DNA of 64,000 nucleotides from UBA6170 sp942491385 (GCA_942491385.1 CALOAF010000004.1:186001-250000), one strand, 5' to 3'. Positions 36,709 through 46,979 are shown, counted from the stretch's first letter. Notes: a model not told the origin generated them from the sequence alone. Translations and numbers: made by a program.

Positions 36709-37785
36709 ATGAACATAGGTTTTTTTGTTTCATCACATGGATTTGGTCATGCTGCCAGGGCGTCTGCTGTTATGCAGAAGCTGTGGGAGCAAAAACCTGG
36801 AAATTTTTATATTTATACTTCGACCCCAGAATGGTTCTTTCATAACTCTCTTAGATTTCCGTTCGAATATATAAGAGTCCAAACCGATGTAGGGTTGGTA
36901 CAATCAACGCCTTTTGAAGAAGATATTGAGAAAACGATTACTTCTTTGCAGGAATTTCTTCCATTTTCGGATCTCAAAAATTCTTCATTGGTTCGTGAAC
37001 TCTCTCAAAAGAAGTTGGATTTAATCTTTTGTGATATATCTCCGCTAGGATTGTGGGTAGCACAGAGATTGGGAATCCCAGCTGTTCTAATCGAAAATTT
37101 CACATGGAATTGGATTTATGAGTATTATTTGGATGAATTTCCGCAATTGAACAAATTTATACCGATCTTTCAAGAAATGTACCAAATACCTGATCTACAT
37201 TTTTCCTGCGAACCATATTGTAATTTATCAGAAAAATCTATCATCGTTCCTCCGGTTTTCCGCGAGCCTCGATCAACACGTGGGAAAATTAGGAATCAAC
37301 TTGGTGTGAATGAAGATGAATTTCTTATTCTTGTTACCTTGGGTGGAATACCCATTGATCAAGAGGGGATTAAAAGGAATCAGCCAAAAGCTAATTTAAA
37401 GTTTTTAATCCCAGTCAATCATATTCAGGATAAACATAGTGATGACACTGTAATTTATTTACCTCATAATCATCCATATTTCCATCCTGATCTGGTCAAT
37501 GCCTCTAATCTGGTGATTGGAAAATTGGGTTACAGTACAATTGCAGAAGTATCTTCAATGGGAAAACCATTTTTATTTATAGGAAGAAAAAATTTCCGCG
37601 AATCAAAAGTACTTAGTAAATTTGTACTAGAAAATCTACTTTCATACGAAGTTGAACTGGATAGTATCTTTTCTTTTCAAACAACAGAAAAGATCATGAA
37701 TTTATTATCGAATACCAGGGTTTCAACAATCCCTGTTAATGGAGCTGAGCAAATAGTTGATCTTGTCCTCAATAATTATCTGTAG
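36709..37785 (+). CDS. MurG/UGT-like glycosyltransferase-family protein
   Basis: The protein is 358 residues from the ATG at 36709; a TTG reading at 36691 adds six residues and neither has a good ribosome site. N-terminal IGFFVSSHGFGHAARASAV is the glycine-rich first loop of GT-B proteins, and the second domain has VTLGGIP, YLPHNHPYFHPDLVNASNLVIGKLGYSTIAE and a conserved KLGY.T..E nucleotide-sugar-type motif. It resembles the GT-like domain of plant-type arabinokinase and MurG homologues. The acceptor is unknown. It follows the phosphatase gene by about 40 bases. Confidence 0.75.
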   Translation: MNIGFFVSSHGFGHAARASAVMQKLWEQKPGNFYIYTSTPEWFFHNSLRFPFEYIRVQTDVGLVQSTPFEEDIEKTITSLQEFLPFSDLKNSSLVRELSQKKLDLIFCDISPLGLWVAQRLGIPAVLIENFTWNWIYEYYLDEFPQLNKFIPIFQEMYQIPDLHFSCEPYCNLSEKSIIVPPVFREPRSTRGKIRNQLGVNEDEFLILVTLGGIPIDQEGIKRNQPKANLKFLIPVNHIQDKHSDDTVIYLPHNHPYFHPDLVNASNLVIGKLGYSTIAEVSSMGKPFLFIGRKNFRESKVLSKFVLENLLSYEVELDSIFSFQTTEKIMNLLSNTRVSTIPVNGAEQIVDLVLNNYL

Positions 37786-37800
37786 CTCTTAATTTGTCAA

Positions 37801-40068
37801 TTAGCAATTCCAAATAATTGAAACGGTAGTTCCTTGATCTAATTTACTTTTTATTTCTAAATGAGCATTGATGGCTAAAGCTCTTTCTTGCATAATTCCC
37901 AAACCTAAATGGTTTGAGGAAATATTTCCATCCTCAATTCCTTTTCCATCATCCTTTATTAGCAAAATATACTTATCCTCAGCTCTTTTTAAGTGAATAG
38001 AAACAAAATTTGCATTGGCATGTTTTGCAATATTATTTAATGCTTCTTGAGCAATGCGATAAAGAGCAATTTTGGTATCTTCCGGTAGATCCAGGATTTC
38101 GATCAGATCAGTTTCCACAGGTATTCTCGTTCGACCAACCAGTGCTTCAGATAGTTGTTTTAGTAAATCTGAAAATGAAGCATCTTTTAGTGCAGAAGGT
38201 CTAAGTTCTAAGAGAAGAGTCCGCATTTCTGCCAATGCACCGCGCGTTAGTTGTCGAATTTCTTCCAGTCTTTTCTTCCCTTCGTCGGGGTTTTTCTTCC
38301 ACAGTCCCGGTAGAACTTCGGCGATAATCGTTGCTGAAAAAAGTGTTTGGGTAACAGCATCATGTAAATCTCTTGCAAGACGATTTCGTTCTGAGGCGAT
38401 AGCCATTTCTTTTTCTTGATTTCTAAGTCGTGCATTCTCAATTGCCAATGAAACTTGAGATGCCAGTGTAAGTCCCAAATATATATCTTCCTCAGAAAAT
38501 GAAGTCATGTGTTGATAATAAAAGGTCATTGTTCCATAAAGATGATCATTAATCATGAGGGGAACAATCAAATGGCTTTTATAATATCGAAGAATGGCCT
38601 TGGCCCATAATTGTTGTGCTGGAAAAAGTTCTTGAGAATCCTCCAGATAACGGCTAAAGGATTCAGGAAGATTTGATACAACTACAGGTTTATTTTCACG
38701 CAGAATTGTATCGGAACCACCTGTGTAAAAAGGTAAATCTTGAATGATAGAGAATTCTTCCGGTAGATTTGAAGACGCTTCGGTTATGACTGTGTTTGCA
38801 TCGTAATTGATTTTTCTAATCATTGTTGAGGATGCATTCAATAAATCCTTGGATTGTTCAGCAATATAATTTAGTAAATCCGATATTTCCATTTTTGAAT
38901 TTAACAGACGTAAAATATCCCGCAATGCTTCTGCAATCTTTCTGCGTTTCTCCGCCTCTTCTCTACGGTCGTGCTCTTCTTTGTACAAACGGGCATTATC
39001 TAAAGCAATGATGGCACTGTTGGCAAACATTTTTAATACGCGCTCATCCTCAGCACCTAATTCGCCGTTAACTTTGTCTGCAACAGAGATCACGCCAATC
39101 GTATTTCTACCTGAAACGAGAGGAACAAATAAAATAGACTTTACATTTGATAATCGACCTGCTTCTTGGAAAGCGCCTACAGCTTGGGTAAGATCACTTA
39201 CCAGGTAAGGAGACCCAGTTTTAAAAGCGACGCCTGCCAACGAACCTTCAATTGGAATTTCAAAACCGATTTTGAGAAGATTATCTTGCTCACCAGAAAT
39301 AACTTTCAAGATTAATTTTCCATTTTCATAAAAATAAACTGTGCCTAATTGAGTTTGGGTCAGCCTGCGGGCTTCATCTGCAATAATTTGGATCACGTGA
39401 TCAACATGCAATTCAGAAGTTAATGCTTTTTGGATATTTAATAAAGTTGATAATTCATTGGTTTTTTCCTTTATTTTTTGTTCTAAAGAAAGGTGCAAAT
39501 TCATAATTTTATTTTCATATTTTTTTCGTTCGAAAACATTTATAAATATGTTGGCAAGATTATTGAAAACCTCAACGGATAAATCACTCCAAGTACTGAG
39601 CTTTTCATAATTTGTGAATGAGATCCAACCTATCAAATCGTCTTTGAATAGCATAGGGATCAATAAAATTGATTTTACTTTTTCTAATTTAAAAAATTTC
39701 TGTTCACCAGATAGTAATCCCCTTACTTCCTGCTCAGAGCTTAATTGAATGTGGTTTTTATTTTTTAATTGTTCAATACAATCCTGACAATTTAAGAGGA
39801 TGTCTAATTTTGTCAAATGTTTATGGGTAGGGTAATTTGGTTTCGATTGCCATTCTATTACTGTGAAATCACTTTCCGGATCAATGTTGAAAATAGTTAT
39901 CTGGTCATTTCCCGTATAAGAAGCTATTCTCTCTAATCCGTCAATAACTCCCTCAAAGAATAAATTTGTATCCAAATTGATAAAGTGAGTCGAAATGGTT
40001 CTTATCAGGCTTTCCAATTTCAACCGATCAATCAAATTATTTTGTTGGTGAGTGTTAAAATCTTCCAT
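37801..40068 (-). CDS. Multi-GAF sensor histidine kinase, NarX/DegS (HisKA_3) type
   Basis: The 755-residue soluble protein has three GAF domains (about 40-190, 215-365 and 390-555, with a coiled coil near 190-210), then the HisKA_3 box RNRLARDLHDAVTQTLFSA (His569) and a short HATPase_c with IKDDGKGIED and HLGLGIMQERA. Kinases of this type phosphorylate LuxR/NarL-family regulators. None is adjacent, so this is an orphan here. It is convergent with the MurG-like gene, 15 bases apart, and divergent from the next gene. Confidence 0.92.
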   Translation of the reverse strand: MEDFNTHQQNNLIDRLKLESLIRTISTHFINLDTNLFFEGVIDGLERIASYTGNDQITIFNIDPESDFTVIEWQSKPNYPTHKHLTKLDILLNCQDCIEQLKNKNHIQLSSEQEVRGLLSGEQKFFKLEKVKSILLIPMLFKDDLIGWISFTNYEKLSTWSDLSVEVFNNLANIFINVFERKKYENKIMNLHLSLEQKIKEKTNELSTLLNIQKALTSELHVDHVIQIIADEARRLTQTQLGTVYFYENGKLILKVISGEQDNLLKIGFEIPIEGSLAGVAFKTGSPYLVSDLTQAVGAFQEAGRLSNVKSILFVPLVSGRNTIGVISVADKVNGELGAEDERVLKMFANSAIIALDNARLYKEEHDRREEAEKRRKIAEALRDILRLLNSKMEISDLLNYIAEQSKDLLNASSTMIRKINYDANTVITEASSNLPEEFSIIQDLPFYTGGSDTILRENKPVVVSNLPESFSRYLEDSQELFPAQQLWAKAILRYYKSHLIVPLMINDHLYGTMTFYYQHMTSFSEEDIYLGLTLASQVSLAIENARLRNQEKEMAIASERNRLARDLHDAVTQTLFSATIIAEVLPGLWKKNPDEGKKRLEEIRQLTRGALAEMRTLLLELRPSALKDASFSDLLKQLSEALVGRTRIPVETDLIEILDLPEDTKIALYRIAQEALNNIAKHANANFVSIHLKRAEDKYILLIKDDGKGIEDGNISSNHLGLGIMQERALAINAHLEIKSKLDQGTTVSIIWNC

Positions 40069-40173
40069 TTCTTCTTTTCTTAATCCACTTTCTAAAAAGA
40101 TATTCTAACCTAATGATAACTTTCAATGGTAATATCCGATATAATTTAATAACAATTATCAAGGGAGGTTCTT

Positions 40174-41895
40174 GTGGAGAGAACAGTACCAAAGATCGCT
40201 TCTGAAGAAATCGAACTTTATTTACGGACGCTTTATTCTTTATTACGATCAACAACTGAAATACAAATTCGAACACTAGAAGAAGTTCACGCTGGAATGA
40301 ATTCTCTTTTGCATCCATTTGCTCGTCACAGTGCGTTGGATACATCTGCGTTTATATACAGTCTTTTAAGATTGCCAGACTGTATGGCAGATGTAAAAGT
40401 TGTTGCTCTGGGACAAAGCACATCCGTGTTTGAAAATCATGGTTATTTGGATGTAGAAAGCTGGACTCCCGTCATTACAAGGGCAAGACGCAGAAGATGT
40501 TTTTATGATGACAAAGACAAATTAGCATGTTTTATCGCCAGTCGTTCTGATATAGAAGATGTAATACCTGCGATGACAGCTTATCAAATTGAATGGAACA
40601 AGCTGCATATCATTCTCAATCAATTGCCGGTATCCTTTGAAATTGAGGATGTAATGAATGATCCTTCAAAATTCTCAATACTAGCTGGTTTTTTACAGCT
40701 ACCTGAAGAGGATTTAAGAAGATTCGAAGTGATCTGGGAAAACAGATTTGTGTCCAATTTAAAAAGGATCAAGAATAAAAAATGTGATTTACGAGTAAAT
40801 TTGTTAGCGGGTTCTTTGAGTGAGTATTGGCGAGCAACGCATGCCTGGTGGGATCATATCGAAAGATCTAATCCTTTACCGACAAAAAGACCGGTCTATT
40901 TCATATCCAGTAATCCCCATTCCATCCCGAATATATTGTCAGGTTTTGCATTGAAGAATGAAGACCTTTTAATAAATTTCCTGCAAAACAGTGACGAAGA
41001 AATTTTATATAAAGAATTTGATATTATCAAAAATCAACAAGAAAAAGCTAGCCTTGAGAATTTACTCTATTATGTATTAAAAAAAGCACAACAAACGCCT
41101 GAATTTAATTACTTACGGCAAGAGCAATTAGATAATGAAATACAAAACGGGATTAATCGCATTAATAGTCAACATTACTTTGATGTTGATGCTCAAATTA
41201 TTGAATTAAGTAAAATCAATTTTGGTGAGATGGATCCTCGGTTACAGAACGATTCTGATTATGAACTTCTCAAGAAAAGCGATGCCATCATACTTAATAT
41301 TGATTACCCGCTTGGTTTAGCTGCATATAACATTCTAACCAAAATTGCTGAACGTTCTTCTCCCATATTGGGGGTCTATATTCTAGGGAAGGCTGCTACT
41401 TTAAATGGTGTTATGGGGGATGTTATGATCCCGAATGTTGTTTATGATGAACATTCAGAAAATACTTATATGTTCAGTAATGCTTTTTCTGCGGGTGATG
41501 TGACTGATAATTTAATGTATGGGACGGTTCTCGATAATCAAAAAGCTGTGACGGTTTTAGGAACTTTTCTTCAAAATGGAAAACTTGCCGATGTATTTTA
41601 TCGAGAAGGGTATTCAGACATTGAAATGGAAGCAGGTCCTTACCTCTCCGCAATTTTTGAAATGTACCGGCCGACTAGACATCCCGTCAATGAAATTGTG
41701 AATTTGTATAATATAAATTTCGACTTAGGGATATTACACTATGCTTCAGACACACCACTCAGTAAAGGGAAAAACCTTGGTGCTGGTGCGCTTTCATATT
41801 TTGGTATGGATTCTACCTACGCGGCGAGTCTGGCGATATTAAGGCGAATATTTAAAGTTGAAATGGATAGGTTGAAATCAAAATCATTTATTTGA
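40174..41895 (+). CDS. Unassigned protein with a nucleoside-phosphorylase-like C-terminal half (GTG start)
   Basis: GTG at 40174 has GGGAGG seven bases upstream, giving 573 residues. The N-terminal 330 residues are mostly helical with no recognised motif. The C-terminal part contains ILGKAATLNGVMGDVMIPNVV, YMFSNAFSAG, VTVLGTF and IEMEAGPYLSAI; the late ME-E element and the strand pattern recall purine/uridine phosphorylases and nucleosidases, and it may belong to a domain-of-unknown-function family. The next gene, an AhpD-like protein, starts 33 bases later and may be co-transcribed. Enzyme activity is inference. Confidence 0.65.
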   Translation: MERTVPKIASEEIELYLRTLYSLLRSTTEIQIRTLEEVHAGMNSLLHPFARHSALDTSAFIYSLLRLPDCMADVKVVALGQSTSVFENHGYLDVESWTPVITRARRRRCFYDDKDKLACFIASRSDIEDVIPAMTAYQIEWNKLHIILNQLPVSFEIEDVMNDPSKFSILAGFLQLPEEDLRRFEVIWENRFVSNLKRIKNKKCDLRVNLLAGSLSEYWRATHAWWDHIERSNPLPTKRPVYFISSNPHSIPNILSGFALKNEDLLINFLQNSDEEILYKEFDIIKNQQEKASLENLLYYVLKKAQQTPEFNYLRQEQLDNEIQNGINRINSQHYFDVDAQIIELSKINFGEMDPRLQNDSDYELLKKSDAIILNIDYPLGLAAYNILTKIAERSSPILGVYILGKAATLNGVMGDVMIPNVVYDEHSENTYMFSNAFSAGDVTDNLMYGTVLDNQKAVTVLGTFLQNGKLADVFYREGYSDIEMEAGPYLSAIFEMYRPTRHPVNEIVNLYNINFDLGILHYASDTPLSKGKNLGAGALSYFGMDSTYAASLAILRRIFKVEMDRLKSKSFI

Positions 41896-41928
41896 ACCGT
41901 TGGATTTTTATTAGAAACAGGTGAACCA

Positions 41929-42279
41929 ATGAATAGTCGTTTGGATGATTCCAAGGCTTATCGGGAAATAATGAACGAGAGAATTCTAAACCTTGACCAT
42001 TTAGGTATAAAACGTTTCTTCAATCTTGATACGAATGCCTACCAGGAAGGTTATTTGGATGCAAAAACCAAAGAATTGTTGGGATTAGTGGCTTCTATGG
42101 TTTTACGATGTAATGAATGTATAGATTATCACATTATTCAATGTGTTCAAGCAGGTTGGGAAGATGAGGGAATGATTGAAGCATTCAATGTAGCTCTCGT
42201 TGTTGGAGGCAGTATTGTCATTCCACACTTACGGCATGCGGTTGAAACGCTGGAAATGATGAGGAATGAAGTTAAGTAA
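41929..42279 (+). CDS. Carboxymuconolactone decarboxylase / AhpD-like protein
   Basis: The 116-residue all-helical protein has LRCNECIDYHIIQCVQAG, the Cys-x2-Cys-x3-His centre of AhpD-like CMD proteins, which serve as thiol peroxidases or peroxiredoxin reductases. True carboxymuconolactone decarboxylases usually lack the CxxC, so a redox role is favoured. It follows the unassigned 573-residue gene on the same strand and overlaps the end of dus on the other strand by 8 bases. Confidence 0.85.
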   Translation: MNSRLDDSKAYREIMNERILNLDHLGIKRFFNLDTNAYQEGYLDAKTKELLGLVASMVLRCNECIDYHIIQCVQAGWEDEGMIEAFNVALVVGGSIVIPHLRHAVETLEMMRNEVK

Positions 42280-43234
42280 GTTGTGAATTTGCGATTTCAA
42301 ACAATAAAACCTTGAGTGTAAAAGGGTCCTTTTGATTATAAATTTCTGACCTTACTTCTTTCTGAAGGATAGAAACATCCAGATAAAATTTAATATATTT
42401 ACGGAAGAGAATTAAACCGCTATCCAATCCATAAAAGTTGATCATCATATCCAGATGATCAGATAATAAATCAAGTTTTTCTATCAAAGTGACCTGTTCT
42501 AAATCATAGCCTGCGAAAATCCACGGGTTTTTGAGGGCAGATCTTCCAATCATAACTCCATCACAATTGGTGATACTAAGGATTTTTTGTACATCAGCCA
42601 TTGAATTCACATCACCATTTGCCAGGACGGGAATTCTTACATTTTGTTTAACCTCAGCTATCGCATCCCAGTCAGCCTTGCCTTGATAGCCTTGTTTTTT
42701 AGTTCTACCATGGACTGAAATCATCGCACACCCGTAATCTTCCAATAATTTTGAAATGGCTAAATAATTTAAGGAGGTTTCATCCCAACCCAAGCGTATT
42801 TTTGCGGTAATTGGGAGGTTAAGATTTTTGGTTAACAAAGTTAGTATTTGTTTAATAATTTCCGGTTCCTTGAGTAATCCAGCTCCGGCACCACGATTTG
42901 CAACAGTTTTTGCTGAACATCCCATATTAATATCGATAAAATCTGGTTTCTTACTTGATAAAAATAAAGCAGTTTGCAATATCCTATCCGGAGAATTGTC
43001 AAATATTTGATAAGCAAATGGTCTCTGCTTGTCAGAAAATACAATTTGTTGAGCTAGAAACGGATGATGATTGATGTAGTCATAGGCATTTATAAATTCA
43101 GAAAAAATGATACCTGGATGAAAACGTTTGACAATCTCCCGAAATGGATGGTCTGTGAGACCATCCATTGGTGCTAGAATTAAACGTGATTGGATAGGTA
43201 TATTTCCTACCTTGAATAAATAATCTTTTGCCAT
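42272..43234 (-). CDS. dus: tRNA-dihydrouridine synthase
   Basis: The 320-residue FMN protein has LAPMDGLTDHPFR, DINMGCSAKTVANRGAGAGLL with the active Cys, ISVHGRTKKQGYQGKADWD, LANGDV and GVMIGRSALKNPWIF, the standard Dus order (DusB-like). It reduces uridines in the tRNA D-loop. The gene stands alone, convergent with the AhpD-like gene and divergent from the lipoprotein gene at 43321. Confidence 0.95.
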   Translation of the reverse strand: MAKDYLFKVGNIPIQSRLILAPMDGLTDHPFREIVKRFHPGIIFSEFINAYDYINHHPFLAQQIVFSDKQRPFAYQIFDNSPDRILQTALFLSSKKPDFIDINMGCSAKTVANRGAGAGLLKEPEIIKQILTLLTKNLNLPITAKIRLGWDETSLNYLAISKLLEDYGCAMISVHGRTKKQGYQGKADWDAIAEVKQNVRIPVLANGDVNSMADVQKILSITNCDGVMIGRSALKNPWIFAGYDLEQVTLIEKLDLLSDHLDMMINFYGLDSGLILFRKYIKFYLDVSILQKEVRSEIYNQKDPFTLKVLLFEIANSQLT

Positions 43235-43320
43235 TTGGCTAATTTTACGCTAAATTTATAGGTGGAACAAATTTCATACAAGAAACGTCTTAATTGAAAC
43301 AATTGTTATAGGAGAAAAAA

Positions 43321-44505
43321 ATGAAAAGAGCCTTTTTATATCTATTTTTGGTATTGATATTTATGGGCCTGGCAGCTTGTAATTTGACCAAGCAATTTGT
43401 TAATCCAACAGATCCAAGTTCGGTAAGTACACTTGCCATGCAAACGGTTCAGGCATTAGCAACAGAGCAGGCTTTTTCCACCATGGTATCCAATGCGACG
43501 GAAGTGTCAAATCTTCCAACTACGATTGTGATTGATCAAACCAAGACTTCCCTAGTACAAAATACACCTGGTACTCCAGTAGTGGTATCTCCATCAAATA
43601 CACCGATACCTACATTTACAACAATGCCTATGGATAAAGCTGCATTTGTTAAAGATGTTACTTATCCTGACAATACAGTAATTGCATCTGGAACTGAGTT
43701 TACTAAAACCTGGAGATTAAGAAATGAAGGGCAAACCACATGGTCAGCGGATTATGAATTAATTTTTTCTAGTGGAAACGCCATGGACGGGAAAGCTGCG
43801 AGCAAGATTGGTTTCGTTATAAAACCAGGAGAAACCATCGATTTATCTATTGATCTGAAATCTCCGACAAATTCCGGTGAATATAAAGGCGAATGGATGT
43901 TGAGAACTCCTGGCGGAAAAATTTTTGGTGTAGGTGATAAGGCAGATAAATCATTTTGGGTAATCATTAATGTTGAAAATTATCAAACCGAAAGTGTGCC
44001 CAGTTCAATATATCCCCTCGATTTTGTGGCAAAAGTTTGTAACGCACAATGGAAGAGCACTTATTCAGCGGTAAGAATTCCCTGTGACTCAGATAAAAGC
44101 ATGACAAAGGCATTTGTAGCTGTTTTATCAAAACCAAAACTTGAAAATGGTAACGTCGATGATGAAAGAACACTCCACATGCATTTGGAAGGTGACAATG
44201 GTAGTTGGATGCAGGGATTTTATCCAGCTTTAATAATTAATGATGGAGCATATTTTTCAAGTTTGGTTGGTTGTCTGGACGGAAGTAAATCCTGCAATGT
44301 GTCCATTAGTCTGGATGCACGCATTGATGGAGGCAGCCCAATAAATTTAGGCAAATGGGTTGAAACCTATGATGGGAAAATGACTAAAATTGATATTGAT
44401 CTCAGTGCTTATGCCGGTAAAAGCGTCGAGTTAATTCTGGGTATTAGTAACCGGTCAAGCACAACTTCTGATATGTTTTGGTTAGCTCCAAGAGTTGAGC
44501 AATAG
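43321..44505 (+). CDS. Lipoprotein with an NBR1-type Ig-like domain
   Basis: The 394-residue protein starts with a lipoprotein signal (lipobox GLAAC, Cys20), then a Thr/Pro-rich linker (about 60-105). Next comes an Ig-like domain of the Next-to-BRCA1 type (about 110-220: GTEFTKTWRLRNEGQTTWS, KPGETIDLSIDLKSPTNSGEYKG, WMLRTPGGKIFG). The C-terminal part (about 235-394) is a beta-rich domain of unknown kind. NBR1-like domains on secreted proteins are common in Anaerolineae. It is likely to be a surface binding protein. AGGAG precedes the ATG. Confidence 0.85.
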   Translation: MKRAFLYLFLVLIFMGLAACNLTKQFVNPTDPSSVSTLAMQTVQALATEQAFSTMVSNATEVSNLPTTIVIDQTKTSLVQNTPGTPVVVSPSNTPIPTFTTMPMDKAAFVKDVTYPDNTVIASGTEFTKTWRLRNEGQTTWSADYELIFSSGNAMDGKAASKIGFVIKPGETIDLSIDLKSPTNSGEYKGEWMLRTPGGKIFGVGDKADKSFWVIINVENYQTESVPSSIYPLDFVAKVCNAQWKSTYSAVRIPCDSDKSMTKAFVAVLSKPKLENGNVDDERTLHMHLEGDNGSWMQGFYPALIINDGAYFSSLVGCLDGSKSCNVSISLDARIDGGSPINLGKWVETYDGKMTKIDIDLSAYAGKSVELILGISNRSSTTSDMFWLAPRVEQ

Positions 44506-44536
44506 GCAACTAGCCTCAGAAATCTTGAGACTTATT

Positions 44537-44568
44537 AAAAAGATTGTCAGTGAAATGGCAATCTTTTT
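44537..44568. terminator. Bidirectional terminator
   Basis: AAAAAGATTG (44537-44546) pairs with CAATCTTTTT (44559-44568) between the lipoprotein gene and the convergent gene whose stop codon begins at 44569. Both arms end in T-runs when read in their own direction. Confidence 0.8.
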
Positions 44569-45450
44569 CTAATATGGCAACATTAATGACATTGTTTGTT
44601 GATATTTCCGGCAAAGGTTATTGAGAGAATCATTGTCTGGAAATTCTTCAACCTCTAACAATGGGATGTCGACTTTTTTATCCCCAATTAAGAATGTGCC
44701 CCACACACCAAATCGCTCACAATAGTATGGAATTTCCACTAAACAGGGAAGGTTTATTTCTGATGAAGCAATCTTTGCTTTTTCTGGTTTTTTAAGATTT
44801 GACCGAAAAAGCTCTTCCCAAAATATCAGAATATCAGAAAAAAAATCTAAATTTTCCGAAGGATATTGATTAAAATCTGTAAATTGGAGCAAAAAAGCCA
44901 TTCTCTGTTTTTCATCTGTCTGCAAATTATCTGGACCATTATCCGGCATGATTAATTCTGGTTCAAGAAAAGTGAAAAAAGGAGAATTATTTCTGGAGAT
45001 TGTTTTCAGATGTTCAACAGGAATTTTGGATATTGAATGATAAGAAAACACTATTAGAAAAATACATTTTTCACCATCTGTATAAAAGTCTAGTATTTTC
45101 CCATTAAAACCAGAGATAAACCAATCAAGATCTTCGTCAAATATCCCCTCACAAACCCGGATCCAGTTATTAAACTTATAAAAGATTTCCCAGGAAAGTT
45201 CTAAAGAAAATTGGCTTACTTTCCTTATATCTCTTTTCAATACAATAGAGAGGCGATTTTGGATATTCACATTGAATTGAGATTGAAAAAATTGAGAACC
45301 TTGTTTCTGAAGATGCTCCTGATCTGAAATAGATAATTTTGGCGGAATAACAAAATAGAATGAATCGAATCCCTGAAAATTATTCAAGATAGAATCAAAT
45401 ATAATTTTTGTTCGTATATCCTCTGAAATTTTTAATAAAATAACTCGCAT
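44569..45450 (-). CDS. Protein of unknown function
   Basis: The 293-residue protein has no signal peptide, transmembrane helix or motif I can name. It has many aromatic residues and a C-terminal PCLVEIPYYCERFGVWGTFLIG stretch that looks like a folded beta core. It stands alone between two plus-strand genes and is bounded downstream by a terminator. It may be restricted to this lineage. Confidence 0.7.
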   Translation of the reverse strand: MRVILLKISEDIRTKIIFDSILNNFQGFDSFYFVIPPKLSISDQEHLQKQGSQFFQSQFNVNIQNRLSIVLKRDIRKVSQFSLELSWEIFYKFNNWIRVCEGIFDEDLDWFISGFNGKILDFYTDGEKCIFLIVFSYHSISKIPVEHLKTISRNNSPFFTFLEPELIMPDNGPDNLQTDEKQRMAFLLQFTDFNQYPSENLDFFSDILIFWEELFRSNLKKPEKAKIASSEINLPCLVEIPYYCERFGVWGTFLIGDKKVDIPLLEVEEFPDNDSLNNLCRKYQQTMSLMLPY

Positions 45451-45596
45451 TATATATCCAATTTAATCCATATGGAATTTAATGATCCGTTCTTAAATAT
45501 TTTACAATGAGATTTGAAACCGAAAACATTCGATATAATAATCATATTAAAGATAGTCTGAAAAAATTGAAAAAACAAAAGTTCATCGGAGATAAG

Positions 45597-46049
45597 ATGT
45601 CTAAAAAAGTTAAAAAAACGGTCATAAAGAAAACGAAATTTAATGTTTGGTTTATACTAGGTGGATTATCCCTTATTTTATTTGCAGTTGTAATTGGGAT
45701 TCCTCCCAATAAAGGGGATTCCAATATCGCTACATTGCCTTTAGAAGTCAGTGTGACCGAAGCCTACCAAATGCGTGAAAATGGCGCTTTTGTGCTTGAT
45801 GTTAGAGAACCACATGAATGGGAGGCAGGTCATATTCCAGGCGCAACTTTAATTCCGCTAGGTGAGTTGGAAAGTCGGCTGGCTGAAATCCCAAAAGACC
45901 AGGAAGTTTTGGTTGTTTGTCGATCTGGAAATAGAAGTGCCCAGGCTAGAAATATTCTAAAGAATGAAGGCTTTAATAACATCACTAGCATGGCCGGTGG
46001 TATGAATCAATGGTCTGCAAAATCGTATGATCTGGAGACTGGGGAATAA
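45597..46049 (+). CDS. Membrane-anchored rhodanese-domain protein
   Basis: The ATG at 45597 follows CGGAGA and gives 150 residues; the frame open from 45507 has no ribosome site. A Lys-rich N-terminus and one transmembrane helix (about 20-40) precede a rhodanese domain with VLDVREPHEWEAGHIPGA and the active loop CRSGNRS. The domain would face outside. It probably handles sulfane sulfur or acts as a thiol sensor. Confidence 0.88.
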   Translation: MSKKVKKTVIKKTKFNVWFILGGLSLILFAVVIGIPPNKGDSNIATLPLEVSVTEAYQMRENGAFVLDVREPHEWEAGHIPGATLIPLGELESRLAEIPKDQEVLVVCRSGNRSAQARNILKNEGFNNITSMAGGMNQWSAKSYDLETGE

Positions 46050-46125
46050 AGCCAACATTATTAACTTGAAATAGGTTCAGATGTATCCATCTTGTACTAT
46101 TTCGTTTTTATGAAAGAGGTGTTTT

Positions 46126-46929
46126 GTGAACAAATATCGAGTAAAACCTAAGCAAAAAATTAATCTCAGTGAATGGGACCCAGACGACAAATCTAGTTGG
46201 GCGGCAGGAAAGAAAGAAGCCAAAAAAGAATTCTTAAAAATTAATCAAGAATTGGAAACCCTTCAGGAACTTTTATATGCTGAAAATAAACACAAGGTTC
46301 TTATTGTTTTACAGGCAATGGATACCGGTGGAAAGGATGGCGTTATACGCGCTGTATTTGATGGTGTCAACCCAGCTGGAGTGCGCGTAGCCAGCTTTAA
46401 AACACCTACCACAAAGGAATTGGCACACGATTACCTGTGGCGGATTCATAAACATACACCTGGTAAAGGTGAGATTGTTATATTCAATCGAAGCCATTAT
46501 GAAGATGTGCTGGTAGTAAGAGTGCACAATCTTGTCGCAAAAGGTGTTTGGGAAAGTAGATTCGAACATATTAATAATTTTGAAAAATTATTGGCTGACG
46601 AGGGCACAACGATAATAAAATTCTTTCTGCATATCTCAAAAGATGAACAAAAAGAAAGGCTTCAAGAACGATTGGATATTCCAGAAAAACGATGGAAATT
46701 TTCTTCAGGAGATTTGAAAGAACGCTTATTATGGGATGAATATACAAAAGCATTCGAGGATGTATTAGAAAAAACTTCTACGAAATATGCACCTTGGTAT
46801 ATCATTCCTGCCAATCGAAACTGGTACCGGAATTGGCTCATCAGCTCTATTCTTGTTGAAGAGCTAAAATCTTTGAATATGAAATATCCCGAATCAGAAG
46901 AAGATTTGGATAATATAAAAATCGAATAA
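46126..46929 (+). CDS. ppk2: Polyphosphate kinase 2 family protein (GTG start)
   Basis: The 267-residue protein starts at GTG, with AGAGG seven bases upstream. It has the PPK2 Walker A QAMDTGGKDGVIR, the Walker B/lid region IFNRSHYEDVLVVRVH, and RLDIPEKRWKFSSGDLKER. It uses polyphosphate to phosphorylate NMP or NDP; the length and AMDTGGKDG pattern fit the single-domain class that acts on AMP/ADP, but class is not certain. Its end is 50 bases from the convergent pyrophosphatase gene. Confidence 0.93.
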   Translation: MNKYRVKPKQKINLSEWDPDDKSSWAAGKKEAKKEFLKINQELETLQELLYAENKHKVLIVLQAMDTGGKDGVIRAVFDGVNPAGVRVASFKTPTTKELAHDYLWRIHKHTPGKGEIVIFNRSHYEDVLVVRVHNLVAKGVWESRFEHINNFEKLLADEGTTIIKFFLHISKDEQKERLQERLDIPEKRWKFSSGDLKERLLWDEYTKAFEDVLEKTSTKYAPWYIIPANRNWYRNWLISSILVEELKSLNMKYPESEEDLDNIKIE

Positions 46930-46979
46930 TTAACTCAATGAGATTTGGGAGGCTCTTTTCCTATTCTACTGGATCACAA

